Made by a program: the position numbers and the translations under genes
The notes under the pieces: model-generated
The model's database searches: none
Seen by the model: only the letters and a program-made list of their open reading frames with translations
What the model was told of the DNA's origin: nothing
Shown here: positions 12,790-23,719 of the stretch, in pieces
Layout: every line of letters starts with the position of its first letter
How positions within the stretch are numbered: the first letter of the stretch is position 1
Assembly: GCA_036346255.1 (NCBI GenBank)
Contig: CM070625.1
Coordinates: 16,205,488-16,269,487, forward strand
Length of the DNA stretch: 64,000 bases
Direction of reading: 5' to 3'
Origin: Ampelocalamus luodianensis
Taxonomy: Eukaryota; Streptophyta; Magnoliopsida; Poales; Poaceae

Positions 12790-12959
12790 CACGAGGATAT
12801 CATAGACGGTTCTTATTATGAACCGTCTGTGATATACAACTATCACCGACGGTTTTTCAATAGAACCGTGCAGCGATATCGAGATTATCACGAGCGGTTT
12901 ACTAATATAACCGTCTGTGATAGTTCACGAACGGTTCTATTAGTAAATCGTCCGTGATA
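12790..12959. repeat. CACTA subterminal repeat array, left part
   Basis: Six or more copies in both orientations of a motif close to AACCGTCTGTGATA, with spacers, interrupted at 12960 by the LTR of an inserted retrotransposon. The last 95 bp (12866-12960) closely match 20588-20682 on the other side of the insertion. Confidence 0.8.
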
Positions 12960-13855
12960 TGGGAACGGGGTCCCGATCTTCCCACAGGTTCTGGATAAGT
13001 TCGATTTGGTGGAGGCGCGACACAAATCGACTCGGCTTCGAACAACACGTTCGAACCCGCAATCGCAGCACCACGTCTCCTCGGGTTATCAACGTGCGCA
13101 GCGGTTGACCTGCCAAGAAGGCTAATCTACTTTGCAAATCGAAGAACACAAGCAATAACAAGGAAGAACACAGCGGAATTGCGGATGTATTGTTTTAGCA
13201 CTCGAAGGTTGGGGTCTCACAAACCGATGAGCAGCGAAACTGTTCAAGACAGAATTAATCTAAGCAAACCCAACCCTAATGGTGGGGTAGCGGCTGTATA
13301 TAGAGGACGAGGCGTGCAAAACCCCGGACGCACCTAATGGGCTCCAACATGATACAAAGCCGAACGGCCCAAAAGACGGTGACGCAGCACCCTGACAGAT
13401 TCTGAATGGCCACTTGTTTCGACGATTCCCGTTGACTCAGAAGGAATTTTGACAGAGGACCAGAGCCATTGGAAAGGTTGTCTTCTCAGCTTTCGATACA
13501 TATGTGGAACATCCAAAACGGAGCCCGGATGCGATCTGGGCGTCCGTTTTAGTGCAGCCTGGTCCTGGACTCCGAATTGGATTCGAAGTCGGCTTGAGTT
13601 GGGCCTCCAACATGATTCGACCACCCTTGCTGGACTTGTGCGCTTCGTAGCCCTTCTCCAAGTACTTCGGGTCCTCTCCATGGTTCCTAATCATAATTAA
13701 ATCATTAGGTAGCAATCGATTCTCAAATGAACAAAAGAAGTACTTAGGAGCAGAGCTCACTGTAAATTCAATAGTCGGCGCGAGCTCTAGTGATTGGTCC
13801 TTGAATGTCAAGTGGAGGATTGTTGTGTGTATCCGAAGAAGTGATGTCCTCATCA
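12960..13855 (-). repeat. 3' LTR of the CRM-like element
   Basis: Aligns by eye over its whole length with 19675-20587, with scattered substitutions and small indels. It encodes the last part of the pol reading frame at its 5' end (minus strand). Edges are TG/CA. Confidence 0.85.
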
Positions 13856-16800
13856 TCCTCCCCCTCTTGAAGCGGAGTTGTCCTCAACTCAGCCTCATCT
13901 TCTTCTCCCAAGTATGGCTTCAAATCTGAAATGTTAAAGGTGGGACTAACCCCAAACTCGGAAGGCAACTCAAGTTTATATGCATTATCATTTATCTTCT
14001 CAACTATTTTAAAAGGACCAGCAGCTCTAGGCATCAATTTTGACTTTCGTAACTCAGGAAATCTATCCTTTCTCAAGTGCAACCAAACAAAATCACCCGG
14101 TTCAAGTTTAACTTCCTTTCTACCTTTACTACCAATAATCCTATATTTTTCATTCATCTTTTCAATGTTTGCCTTAGTAGTCTCATGCATTTTGACAATA
14201 AAATCAGCACGCTCCTTAGCATCATTATGAACTCTCTCACTAGTAGGCAAAGGTAAAATATCAAGAGGGGCACGTGGATTGAATCCATATACTACCTGAA
14301 AAGGACTTACCTTGGTGGTGGAGTGTTCCGCTCGATTATATCACGAACTCAACATGCGGCAAACACTCTTCCCACACTTCAAATTATTCGTCAAAACAGC
14401 TCGGCATGGTAGACAATGCGGTTCACCACCTCGGTTTGACCATCGGTTTGTGGGTGACATGTTGTGAGAACAACAACTTTGTACCTAACTTGTTCCATAG
14501 AGTACGCCAAAAGTGACTCAAAACTTGGCATCACGATCCAAACAATAGTAGAAGGCATACCATGCAAGCGAACTATCTCTTTGAAAAGAGGTCAAGAATA
14601 TGAATGGCATCATCGGTTTTATGACATGGTATAAAATGAGCTATCTTAGAAAAACGATCCACAACAACAAAATGCTATCCCTCCCTTTTAGTCCCGGGCA
14701 ATCCTAAAACAAAGTCCATAGAAATATCGCCTTACGGAATAGAAGGAACAGGAAGAGGCATATACAAACCATGTGGATTCAAGCGAGACTTAGCTTTTGA
14801 CATGTAGTGCGCGAGCCACAAACCGCTCAACATCTCGCCTCATTTTTGGCCAAAAGAAGTGTGTGGCCAGAACGTCCTCCGTCTTCTTAGCACCAAAATG
14901 TCGCATCAAACCGCCGCCATGCGCCTCCTGCAACAACAAAAGACGAACGGATCCAACTGGAATGCATAGGCGGTTAGCTCTAAACAAGAACCCATCATTG
15001 ATCATGAATTTATTCCATTCTTGTCCCTCTTTACAATGCAACAACACATCCTTAAAATCAGCATCTAAAGCATATTGTTCTTTAATGGTTTGAAGACCAA
15101 AAATGTGACAATCAAGTTGAGACAACATGGTATAGCGTCGAGACAAAGCATCAGCAATCACATTATCCTTCCCTTTCTTGTGTTTAATGACATAAGGAAA
15201 AGATTCAATAAATTCAACCCACTTAGCATGTCTACGATTCAAATTAGTTTGACTACGAATATGCTTAAGTGATTCATGATCAGAATGAATGACAAATTCT
15301 TTAGGCCATAAATAGTGTTGCCACGTCTCTAAAGAACGAACAAGAGCATACAATTCTTTATCATATGTGGAATAATTAAGAGCAGGACCATTCAATTTTT
15401 CACTAAAGTAGGCAGAGTTTGCCTTCTTGCATCAAAACACCACCAATACCAATTCCGCTAGCATCACATTCCACTCAAAAGTCTTACCAAAATCCGGAAG
15501 TTGGAGCAATGGTGAGTGTGTAGCTTGTCCTTCAAAAGATTAAAGGACTCCTCTTGTGATGGCCCCCAATGAAACACGACTCCCTTCTTTGTCAACTCAA
15601 TCAACGATGTCGCAATGGTGCTGAATTCCTTGACAAAGCGCGATAAAACCTGCAAGGCCAAGAAAACTCCGCACTTGGGAGACCGTGGTGGGCGTGGGCC
15701 AACTCCATATCGCCTCCACCTTGGCTCTATCAACCTCAATTCCTGTGGAGTCACAACATAGCCAAGAAAGAGACTCGATCCGTGCAAAAGGTGCACTTCT
15801 CAAGGTTACCAAACAAACATGCATCTCTCAAAGCATTAAAAACAGCACGTAAGTGATTCAAATGTTCATCCATGGACTTGCTATAAATCAAGATATCATC
15901 AAAGTAAACGACCACAAATTTGCCAATGAAAGGACGTAAAACCTCGTTCATTAATCGCATGAAAGTGCTAGGTGCATTAGTTAAACCAAAAGGCATGACT
16001 AACCACTCATACAAGCGAACTTAGTTTTAAAAGCGGTTTTCCATTCATCACCAAGTTTCATTCTTATTTGGTGGTATCCACTACATAAGTCAATCTTTGT
16101 GAAAATTATAGCACCACACAACTCATCAAGCATGTCGTCTAGTGCAGGGAATAGGATGACGATACCTTATAGTAATGTTGTTAATGGCTCTACAATCTAC
16201 ACACATACGCCAAGAACCATCTTTTTTGGGTACCAAAAGAACAGGAACAGCACAAGGACTAAGGCTCATACCCACGGTCCAAAAGGTCTTGGACTTGTCA
16301 TTTGAATCTCCTTAGTCTCGTCGGGATTGGTCTGTCAGCGCCGCGCGGTTTAGCAAACTCGCTCCGAGGATCAAGTCAATCGGTGCTCAATCCCTCGAAT
16401 GGGTGGAAGTCCGGAGGTATCTCATCGGGAAAACATCTCTAAAATCTGCAAAGGTTAGTGACAGGAGCGAGGCAAAGTGCAAGGCATATTATCAAGAGAA
16501 AATAAAGCATCTTTGCACACAAAAGCATAGCATGTATCATTAATATCATCAATTTCAGCAAGGTCTGATTTTGTGGCAAGCATAACAGAATGTTTTTCAG
16601 ATTTATCATGTTCCTTTGGATCATTAGCAAGAAGACTTCGCTCCCTATCGGCCTCTATAATCTCATCCGGGGTCAAAGCGGTAAAGTAACTTTCTTTCCT
16701 TATGCATAAAAGTGTATTTGTTACTACTACCATGGTGCAAAGCATCATTATCAAATTCCCAAGGTCGACCCAATAAAAGAGAGCATGCTTGCATGGGAAC

Positions 16801-18408
16801 CACATCACAATCAACATGATCAGCATAACCACCAATGGAAAAATGGACTCGGCATGTTTGTGTTACCTTAGCTTTTCCAGAGTCATTTAACCACTGAATA
16901 TGGTATGGATGTGGATGCGGTCGCGTGGTCAAGCCAAGCTTCTTGACCAAATCAGAACTCACCAAGTTGTTGCAGCTTCCTCCATCAATGATGACACGTG
17001 CAAGCCGGTTCTTGATTGCAAAGAAAGTCTGAAATAAATTATGGCGTTGAAGCTTATCAGGTTGTTGTACCTGTGTGCTGAGGACTCGCTGCACAATGAT
17101 ACTCAGTGGCGTCGCTGTGGGCGCCCACCAAGGAGCAGTCGTCATGACCACCGTCATTGTCGTCAGAGCGGCAACAACGTCTTCATCCTCCTCGACATCC
17201 GAAGTGCTGATGTAGCCTCCATCTTCCGTGGCGATGTATGCCCGTTGGCTAGGCAATTCCTCGCACATGACCAAGTCCATGGCGGGTGACAGAATGTCGG
17301 AGGAGCGGCCCGTGGAAGCCACGGAAGAAGAACTCTTGGCCGAGCACGCAAAGAATTTTTGTAGAATCTACGGGCGTGTCATGGAAGGTGGCCGGTGGCG
17401 CTGCGGCAATCTTGTGCATGGTGGTGGAGGAGAACGAAAACTTCGAAGACTTGGCGATCCGTCGATGTAGTCGTTCGCGGCGTGTAGGAGGGTCGTCCTG
17501 CTTGCCGTCGATTCCTGCGTCCCTTCAATTCTTTTACGCAAGCATAGCAAGTGGAACAAGCGGTTGTGATAGTAAACTCTTTATAATCAACAATGTCCTT
17601 AATTTCACGCCGTAACCCCATAGAAACGACAAATCTTATCCTCTGTTTCCTCAACAACCCCACAACGCACCATACCCTTTTGAAGCTCAGCATAATAGTC
17701 CTGAACAGAACTATCACCTTGTTCTAAGCGCTGTAATTTTTTCCTCAAATCACGTTTATATGAGGGAGGAACAAAACGATTACGCATAGCTTCTTTTAAC
17801 CGCTCCCATGTATCGAGTTGTAGCGCATGGTACCAGTTCATTCCGCGGATAATAGCAAAGTCCTTAAACTCGCTAGTAGCTTGCCTAACTCTATGTTGTT
17901 CAGGAACCAAATGAGAATTAAACTTATGCTCTACCGTCATCTCCCAATCAAGATATATTGCAGCATCATAAAGGCCAGAAAAAGATGGGATGGTAAACTT
18001 GACTTTAGCAAAAGGGTCATCGTTACCATGACGGTTACGGTTATTACCTCCCATACCATGTCCATTTTTGTGAAGGCGTCGGCGTAGTCGTGCATCTGGT
18101 GTCTCCAACTGATCAATGTTGCCAACCGCATCATGCACTGTGTCATCATCATGATGATGACCGTCATTGACAGGTGGCAGGCGTGCCTCCAATGTGTCCA
18201 TCTGACCAGTGAGGTCAGCCATCCGCCGCTCCACCCGCTCAATGCCTTCTGCGGTGTTCAACTTGGAAATGGCGGCGACGATGGTGTCCATTCGCGCGGC
18301 GAGATCAGTGAAGGAAGCATTTTGTTTGTCGAGCGCAGCTTGTAGCTGGTCGCGACTAACACACTCGTTGAAATCGACCGGTGTTCCGTCCCCTTCGGTC
18401 CCTGCCAT
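13768..18408 (-). pseudogene. Gag-Pol of the CRM-like element, frameshifted
   Basis: Gag starts at ATG 18408 and stays open to 17605, beginning MAGTEGDGTP with a heptad-like early region and a retrotransposon-gag core (WYHALQLDTWERLKEAMRNR) near 17780-17840. A protease follows with VIIDGGSCNNLVSSDLVKK near 16940-17000. The reverse transcriptase includes MPFGLTNAPSTFM and YFDDILIYSK at 15880-16000. RNase H lies at about 15150-15400, and the integrase finger at about 14800-14900. The integrase core at 14280-14700 is decayed. A final segment at 14250-13768 carries the GDFVWLHLRKDRFPELRKSK motif and a GPITRARA tail that lies inside the 3' LTR. Several frameshifts and stops separate these parts, so the element is not autonomous. 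Confidence 0.85.
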
Positions 18409-18419
18409 GGTTAGTGGAA

Positions 18420-19674
18420 ACACAGGGAAAACAAAACAAAATGATTATCCCTATCAATTGCAAAAGAGGACAGTGGGAACCCGCAAAGGAAGTGGCTTAC
18501 CAAGCTCTTAAAAGTGTTCTTACTATCGCAAACAGTAGGTGGTACAACCGGGTGGCTGGTTCGTGATACCTGGAGAGTGTGACCCGGCGATTGCAAGGGT
18601 CAAAAGCTATGCTATCCGGAAGTAGGTATATGGAGCTTGGAAGGCCAAATATGTTAGTGGAACACAAATCAATAACAGATAGTAATGCTGAGTAAATGTC
18701 CAAAACACGGGTCCTAGTTGCTGGTCCAAATGTGTCCTATAGCAGGTATGATATGATGAATAAGGAGTCAAGACCAGAACAGTAAAGCAAAGACAGCACA
18801 AATCAATATCTGTCACCTAAAACTGTGCTTTTTTTTAGGCACAGAGTGCTCTCAGGTGCCTTTTTTTTTCTCAGGCAAAACCAGGTGCCGAAATTTATTT
18901 ATTTATTTTTCTTTTTCTCATATATTTTTTTCACGGCGGAGCACGTAAATAGGAACCACACAAAGTTTCACCTCAATTTGATGTAAGGTGTGGCCTCTGA
19001 AAATGATGAATGTCTTTGTAAATTTGGTGATGACGATTCGAGCTCGAGTCTTGCACTTTCGGCCGAATTTGGGCAAAATAAATTCGCGAATCCCATAAAG
19101 TAGGAGAGTATTGGATGCAAAATTTAATTTCACCCAATTTCAAAAAAATCGTCTGATTTCGAGTTCGTATGCGAAAGTTACGGCCGTTTGAAAAAGGGCC
19201 TCCGAGTTATGTTTGCTATGGAGGCCAAACAAAATCGGGTGGAGGAAATTGGTGGAAAATGGGGGCGCAAGCTCGGGAAGAGGTGGGGGATGGTGCTGGG
19301 TGATCACGAGGCTCAAGGGGGAATTATGCTGGGTGATCACGAGACGCGATGTATGACTCAAAAACAGAGGGTGGGAGGGTGGGAGAAACAAACGTTGACG
19401 GCTAGGGTTTGTATGAGAGGTAGCGGAAGCAAGACAACCCGAAATAAAACACGATCTAAACCAGCAACACAACTCGACTAAGGACACAAACTCAACACTA
19501 CGGACTCTGAAATCAAATTGTGCAAAAGGCTAAACGAGATCTGGGACAGGGAACAACCTATGACTACAATTTTTTTGTAGGGCTTTTTCTTGGACTCTAG
19601 GATGAAACCGAAAACAACAAGGGTATGGTAAACTCGAACCTGAAGGAACACCTAAAGCTCTGATTACCACTTAA
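18420..19674 (-). other. Leader region between 5' LTR and gag of the CRM-like element
   Basis: Non-coding leader of the retrotransposon. Poly-T/A runs occur near 18830-18930. The ORFs present are short and unconvincing. Confidence 0.6.
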
Positions 19675-20587
19675 TGGGAACGGGGTCCCTATCTTCCCAC
19701 AGGTTCTGGATATGTTCGATTTGGTGGAGACGCGACACAAATCGACTCGGCTTCCGAACAACACGTTCCGAACCCCGCAATCGCAGCACCACGTCTCCTC
19801 AGGTTATCAACCGTGCGCAGCCCGGTTGACCTCGCCAAGAAGGCTAATCCTCGCCTGTGAATCGAAGAACACAAGCAAGAACAAGGAAGAACACAACGGA
19901 ATTGCAGATGTATTGTTTTAGCACTCGAAGGTTGGGGTCTCACAAACCGATGAACGGCGAAACTGTTCAAGACAGAATTAATCTAAACAAAACCCAACCC
20001 TAATGGTGGGGTGGCGGCTGTATATAGAGGACTGAGGGGCGTGCAAAACCCCTGGACGCGCCGTAATGGGCTCCAACACAATACAAAGCCGAACGGCCCA
20101 AAAGACGGTGACGCAGCACCCTGACAGATTCTGAATGGCCACTTGTTTCGACGATTCCCGTTGACTTAGAAGGAATTTTTACATGGGACCAGAGCCATTG
20201 CAAAGGTTGTCTTCTCAGCTTTCGATACATATGTGGAACATCCAAAACGGAGCCCGGATGCGATCTGGGCGTCCGTTTTAGTGCAGCCTGGTCCTGGACT
20301 CCGAATTGGATTCGAAGTCGGCTTGAGTTGGGCCTCCAACATGATTCGACCGCCCTTGGTGGACTTGTGCGCTTCGTAGCCCTTCTCCAAGTACTTCCAG
20401 GTCCTCTCCATGGTTCCTAATCATAATTAAATCATTAGGTAGCAATCGATTCTCAAATGAACAAAAAGAAGTACTTAGGAACGAGCTCACCTGTAAATTC
20501 AATTGTCGGGCGCGAGCTCTAGTGATTGGTCCTTGAATGTCAAGTGGAGGATTGTTGTGTGTATCCGAAGAAGTGATGTCCTCATCA
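19675..20587 (-). repeat. 5' LTR of the CRM-like element
   Basis: Partner of 12960-13855. The primer-binding-like GTGGTAATCAGAGC lies just inside, at about 19658-19671 on the minus strand. Confidence 0.85.
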
Positions 20588-20893
20588 CCGTCTGTGATAC
20601 TGGAGATTATCACAGACGGTTTACTAATATAACCGTCTGTGATAGTTCACGGACGGTTCTATTAGTAAATCGTCCGTGATATGCGAGATTATCACAGGCA
20701 GTTTTTTAAAAGAACCGTATGTGATATTTCACATGAACTGTCTGTGATATATGCCTATCACAGACGGTTACTAATAAGAACTGTCTGTGATAGGCCGGCA
20801 GTGCAAGTGCCTCGTCCTAATAGACCCAACACAGACGGTTCCAAATGAACCGTCTGTGATGGGGCGTCTACTATAGTCTGTTTTATAGTAGTG
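20588..20893 (-). repeat. CACTA right terminus and subterminal repeat array
   Basis: At least ten copies, in both orientations, of a motif close to ATCACAGACGGTT, ending at 20893 with the CACTA terminus (minus strand CACTACTATAAAACAG). The base after the terminus is a; a 3-bp target duplication cannot be tested without the other end. Confidence 0.85.
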
Positions 20894-22460
20894 ATTGTTG
20901 AGAAAAAAATGTAATGATTTAATATGTTCGGTTTAACATCAGTGTGGTGCCGCGAAGCGTCACACAACACCCTTGCCAATGGAGGCGTGCGGGCGCATCA
21001 ATCGGGAGTCGGGGTCTAGAGATTCGGCACGCCATAAAAGCGAGCACTGCAGGCAAGGGGGGACAGCAGCGACGGGGCGACAGATGTGCGGAGGAGGGAG
21101 TGCCTCTTGCCTACAGTAGTCATGTGGTACTAAACTTACCACATTCCAAGTCACATGAAATCATGAAACCCTAATTTTCGAAACCTTTCGTCCAAATTTT
21201 CGAGATATAAACCCTTAATTTGTTGAGATAATTTCAGAGCATATAAAATTCTATAAAAATTACACAATAAAGTCCACGGTGTAAGGAACCTGAAAAAAAT
21301 TCATAATGTTTGGACCTAATTTTCTATATTAGAAAATTCCTACAATCAGTATACTTAAATGAATTTTCTAGTAAAAATCAGAATGGATAAAATTTTGAAA
21401 AAAATTACACAAGCAAGTACACTGTTCCAGGAGGCTCCCAAAAAAATCATAATTTTTTGAGATCATTTTCTATATTTAAAAATTCCTCTAAAAATATTCT
21501 TAAATGGATTTTTGAGAAAAACCTGCTACACGCTACAGTGCTACAGTACCATGGTCCTACTGCGGCTGGAGAGGGCAGCAGCTTGCTACTGCGGCTAGGA
21601 AGCGCAGCAGGTGGCTGCTGCGGTGCGATGGTGCAGTAGGCGGCTTGCTGCCGTCCGGGGGCGTAGCAGGCGGGCTCAGGGGGCCAGAAATGGAATTTCG
21701 GTGGTAGGAAGGCTATATTTGGTATTGTGGTTGTTTATGGGGCCAAAAGTGTCCAAAATTCCGATTTAGGCGACCTCCACGCGACGACAGCCCAGATAAG
21801 ACAATTGCGTTGGACACCTAGAGGTCACGTTACCGTAATTCGGGCCACCTCACCAAGACCACTGCACCATGACTGCCTGCTGCTCGCCACCGCCCACCCT
21901 AACCACAAAGACCTATTAGCCGTGGTGGCCATATCTGAGCGCCACCGGCTTAGATCCGCCAGATCTTGGTGCCGGTGGCTCGGTGGTGGCAGCGGTGGAT
22001 GAAGACAAGCATAGGGGGAAGAGAGCGCTAGTGGGAGAAGAGGGGAGGAGGTCTCCGGTGAGATAGCGGTAGCGGCGGTAGCGGCGCTGTGGTTGTCCAT
22101 GAAAGACGATCTGGTGTTGGGTGTGGAGCCGGAGGATGAGAAGATGGTTTGGCGAGAGAAAAAAAAAACGAGGGGAGAGGTAAGGATAAGAATGACAAGT
22201 GGGGTTAGTGGGATGAGTGATTAAAAATAATTGTGTGATTCTGTGCTAAGAAACAGATGATTGGAGTGGTTTTATCTCATAGAATTGTTAGATATATGAT
22301 GTGGAGTTCTTTAGATATATATGGCTTTAGATACGATGCATTATGTGGATTCTCTTAATCATCCATGTGGTGTGAACGGAGGTTTGCATACATAGCTGTA
22401 CATGTTTGGTTAAATTTCAATCATATTGCCGCTTTTAGTCTAGTAGTACGCAGAGAAGTA
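20894..22460. other. Unassigned repetitive sequence
   Basis: Holds CTGCTGCGGC-rich phrases (21550-21690) and a GC-rich block (21760-22100) followed by AT-rich DNA. None of the ORFs shows a domain. It looks like transposon remnant, but no ends were found. Confidence 0.4.
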
Positions 22461-22707
22461 CTCCTTTAGTCACAAAATAATGTCGTTTTCGACATGGATA
22501 TGCTCAAAATGCAACTTTGATTACTAATTTTTACTGTAATAGAATTATAAAACCTAATAAAATTATACTTTTATGAATGTTTTTCTCATATAAAAACTAT
22601 ACATACCATTTTCATGTATTCAATCTAAATACTAGAAAAGATATAGATAGCCAAAGTTTAGAAAGCTTGACTGCATGTATCCGAAAATAACATTTTTTTA
22701 GGGGGAG
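22461..22707. mobile_element. Stowaway-like MITE
   Basis: A 247-bp AT-rich element flanked by TA on both sides (22459-22460 and 22708-22709). The left end starts CTCCTTTAGTCACAAAATAATGT. Read from the other strand, the right end starts CTCCCCCTAAAAAAATGTTAT. Size, TA duplication and the CTCC...AAAATAA ends fit Stowaway/Tc1-mariner MITEs of grasses. Confidence 0.75.
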
Positions 22708-22709
22708 TA

Positions 22710-23502
22710 ACTACATCTAGGTTTTCAAAACGGATTTAAGTAAGGTTAAAAATCCTATACTAGAGATCTAGGTACCTACAGGTAGGTTTAAAAAAACAGT
22801 CATATAATTATATTATTAGTCCCAACTTGTGATGTAAAGTTTGGAGGGCAGCATGATGTAAATGTAGATCTAAAGATGCTGATACAATCAGTCCAATCGT
22901 ATCAAAGCATAGACAAGGCGACCATTAAATAATTAAGGCTATTACTACTTTCTTTTTGACACTCATAATCAAGTCTACTTAATTTCGACGGGATTAGTGT
23001 TTTCTCAAACTACAGCCTCTACTTCTTTTTTTTTTTTTTGCCAACTTTCATATCTGACCAATTACATTAGTAAGAAATATTGTAGGTCTATTATACCAAA
23101 ACAAACAATTCAACGGGTTCCGTTTTATGGATGGTCAATACTTTTGAGCAATTCGTGAACGTATTACACTTTGCCGGAGTTGACTTGGACTGCTGCTGCA
23201 AAAAAATCCATGTCATGTGTGTTACTTTTCCAGAGTTTATGATGTCTTGTTAGTCTTGAAAAGAAAAAAAAGATGTCTTCTCCTAGCAAGAACAAGCCAT
23301 GGTCGGTGTGGCCCATGGCCCATATAATACCGATATTCTAGTGTCAATCACAGCCGGCCCAGGTTAGCATATGACAGAAGGCAGAGGCGCCCCCAAGTAA
23401 TCTGGAATGTTTTATTGCAATTTTGTATTCTGCAGAAGCTGACAATAATCATCATATTTAATTACCAGTTTTTAAGGCTTAGTAGCCAAGTAGTTACACG
23501 AT
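22710..23502. other. AT-rich gene-free stretch
   Basis: No gene, repeat array or recognisable element end could be supported. It contains a T-run at about 23027-23039. Confidence 0.5.
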
Positions 23503-23719
23503 TAAGGCCCTGTTTGGTACAGCTCCTACTCCTAGCTTCTTGTTTGGATCTTATGGAGCTGTACCAAACACCCAGCTTCCCAAAACAATCAGATTCCACT
23601 TCTCGCGAGGAGCTGTCTAAAAAATGCACTAGCAAGGAGAAGCGACCTTCCCGTAGATTCTCGTGAGAAGCTAGCCTACTAGAAACAACAATACCCCTGG
23701 AAGTTGAATCTATTTACCC

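Larger units (their letters stand above)
12960..20587 (-). mobile_element. CRM-like chromovirus LTR retrotransposon inserted in the CACTA array
   Basis: Two matching LTRs flank a minus-strand gag-pol region. Read on the minus strand the LTRs run TGATGAGGACATC... to ...GTTCCCA (TG...CA). Immediately inside the 5' LTR (20587-19675 on the plus axis) the minus strand reads GTGGTAATCAGAGC, a near-match to the initiator tRNA-Met primer site. The integrase C-terminus reads across the internal/LTR border, and LTRs beginning TGATGAGGACAT are characteristic, as I recall, of the CRM (centromeric retrotransposon) clade, which is why I chose that clade. No 5-bp target duplication is visible. Instead a 95-bp repeat borders the element. 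Confidence 0.8.
9936..20893 (-). mobile_element. Decayed CACTA (En/Spm-type) element, interrupted by an LTR retrotransposon
   Basis: The right end is at 20893: on the minus strand it starts CACTACTATAAAACAG, followed by an array of ATCACAGACGGTT-type subterminal repeats at 20588-20870. The same repeat type occurs at 12790-12959. Between these arrays lies the LTR element 12960-20587, so both arrays belong to one CACTA right arm that was split. A TNP2-like transposase gene runs leftwards from about 12150 to 9936, in the expected orientation. I could not find the opposite CACTA terminus, so the left limit given is only the end of recognisable transposase. Confidence 0.75.

Noticed and set aside
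12790..12959. CRISPR-like repeats
   Set aside because: The repeats occur in both orientations with irregular spacing, and match CACTA subterminal repeats in a plant genome.
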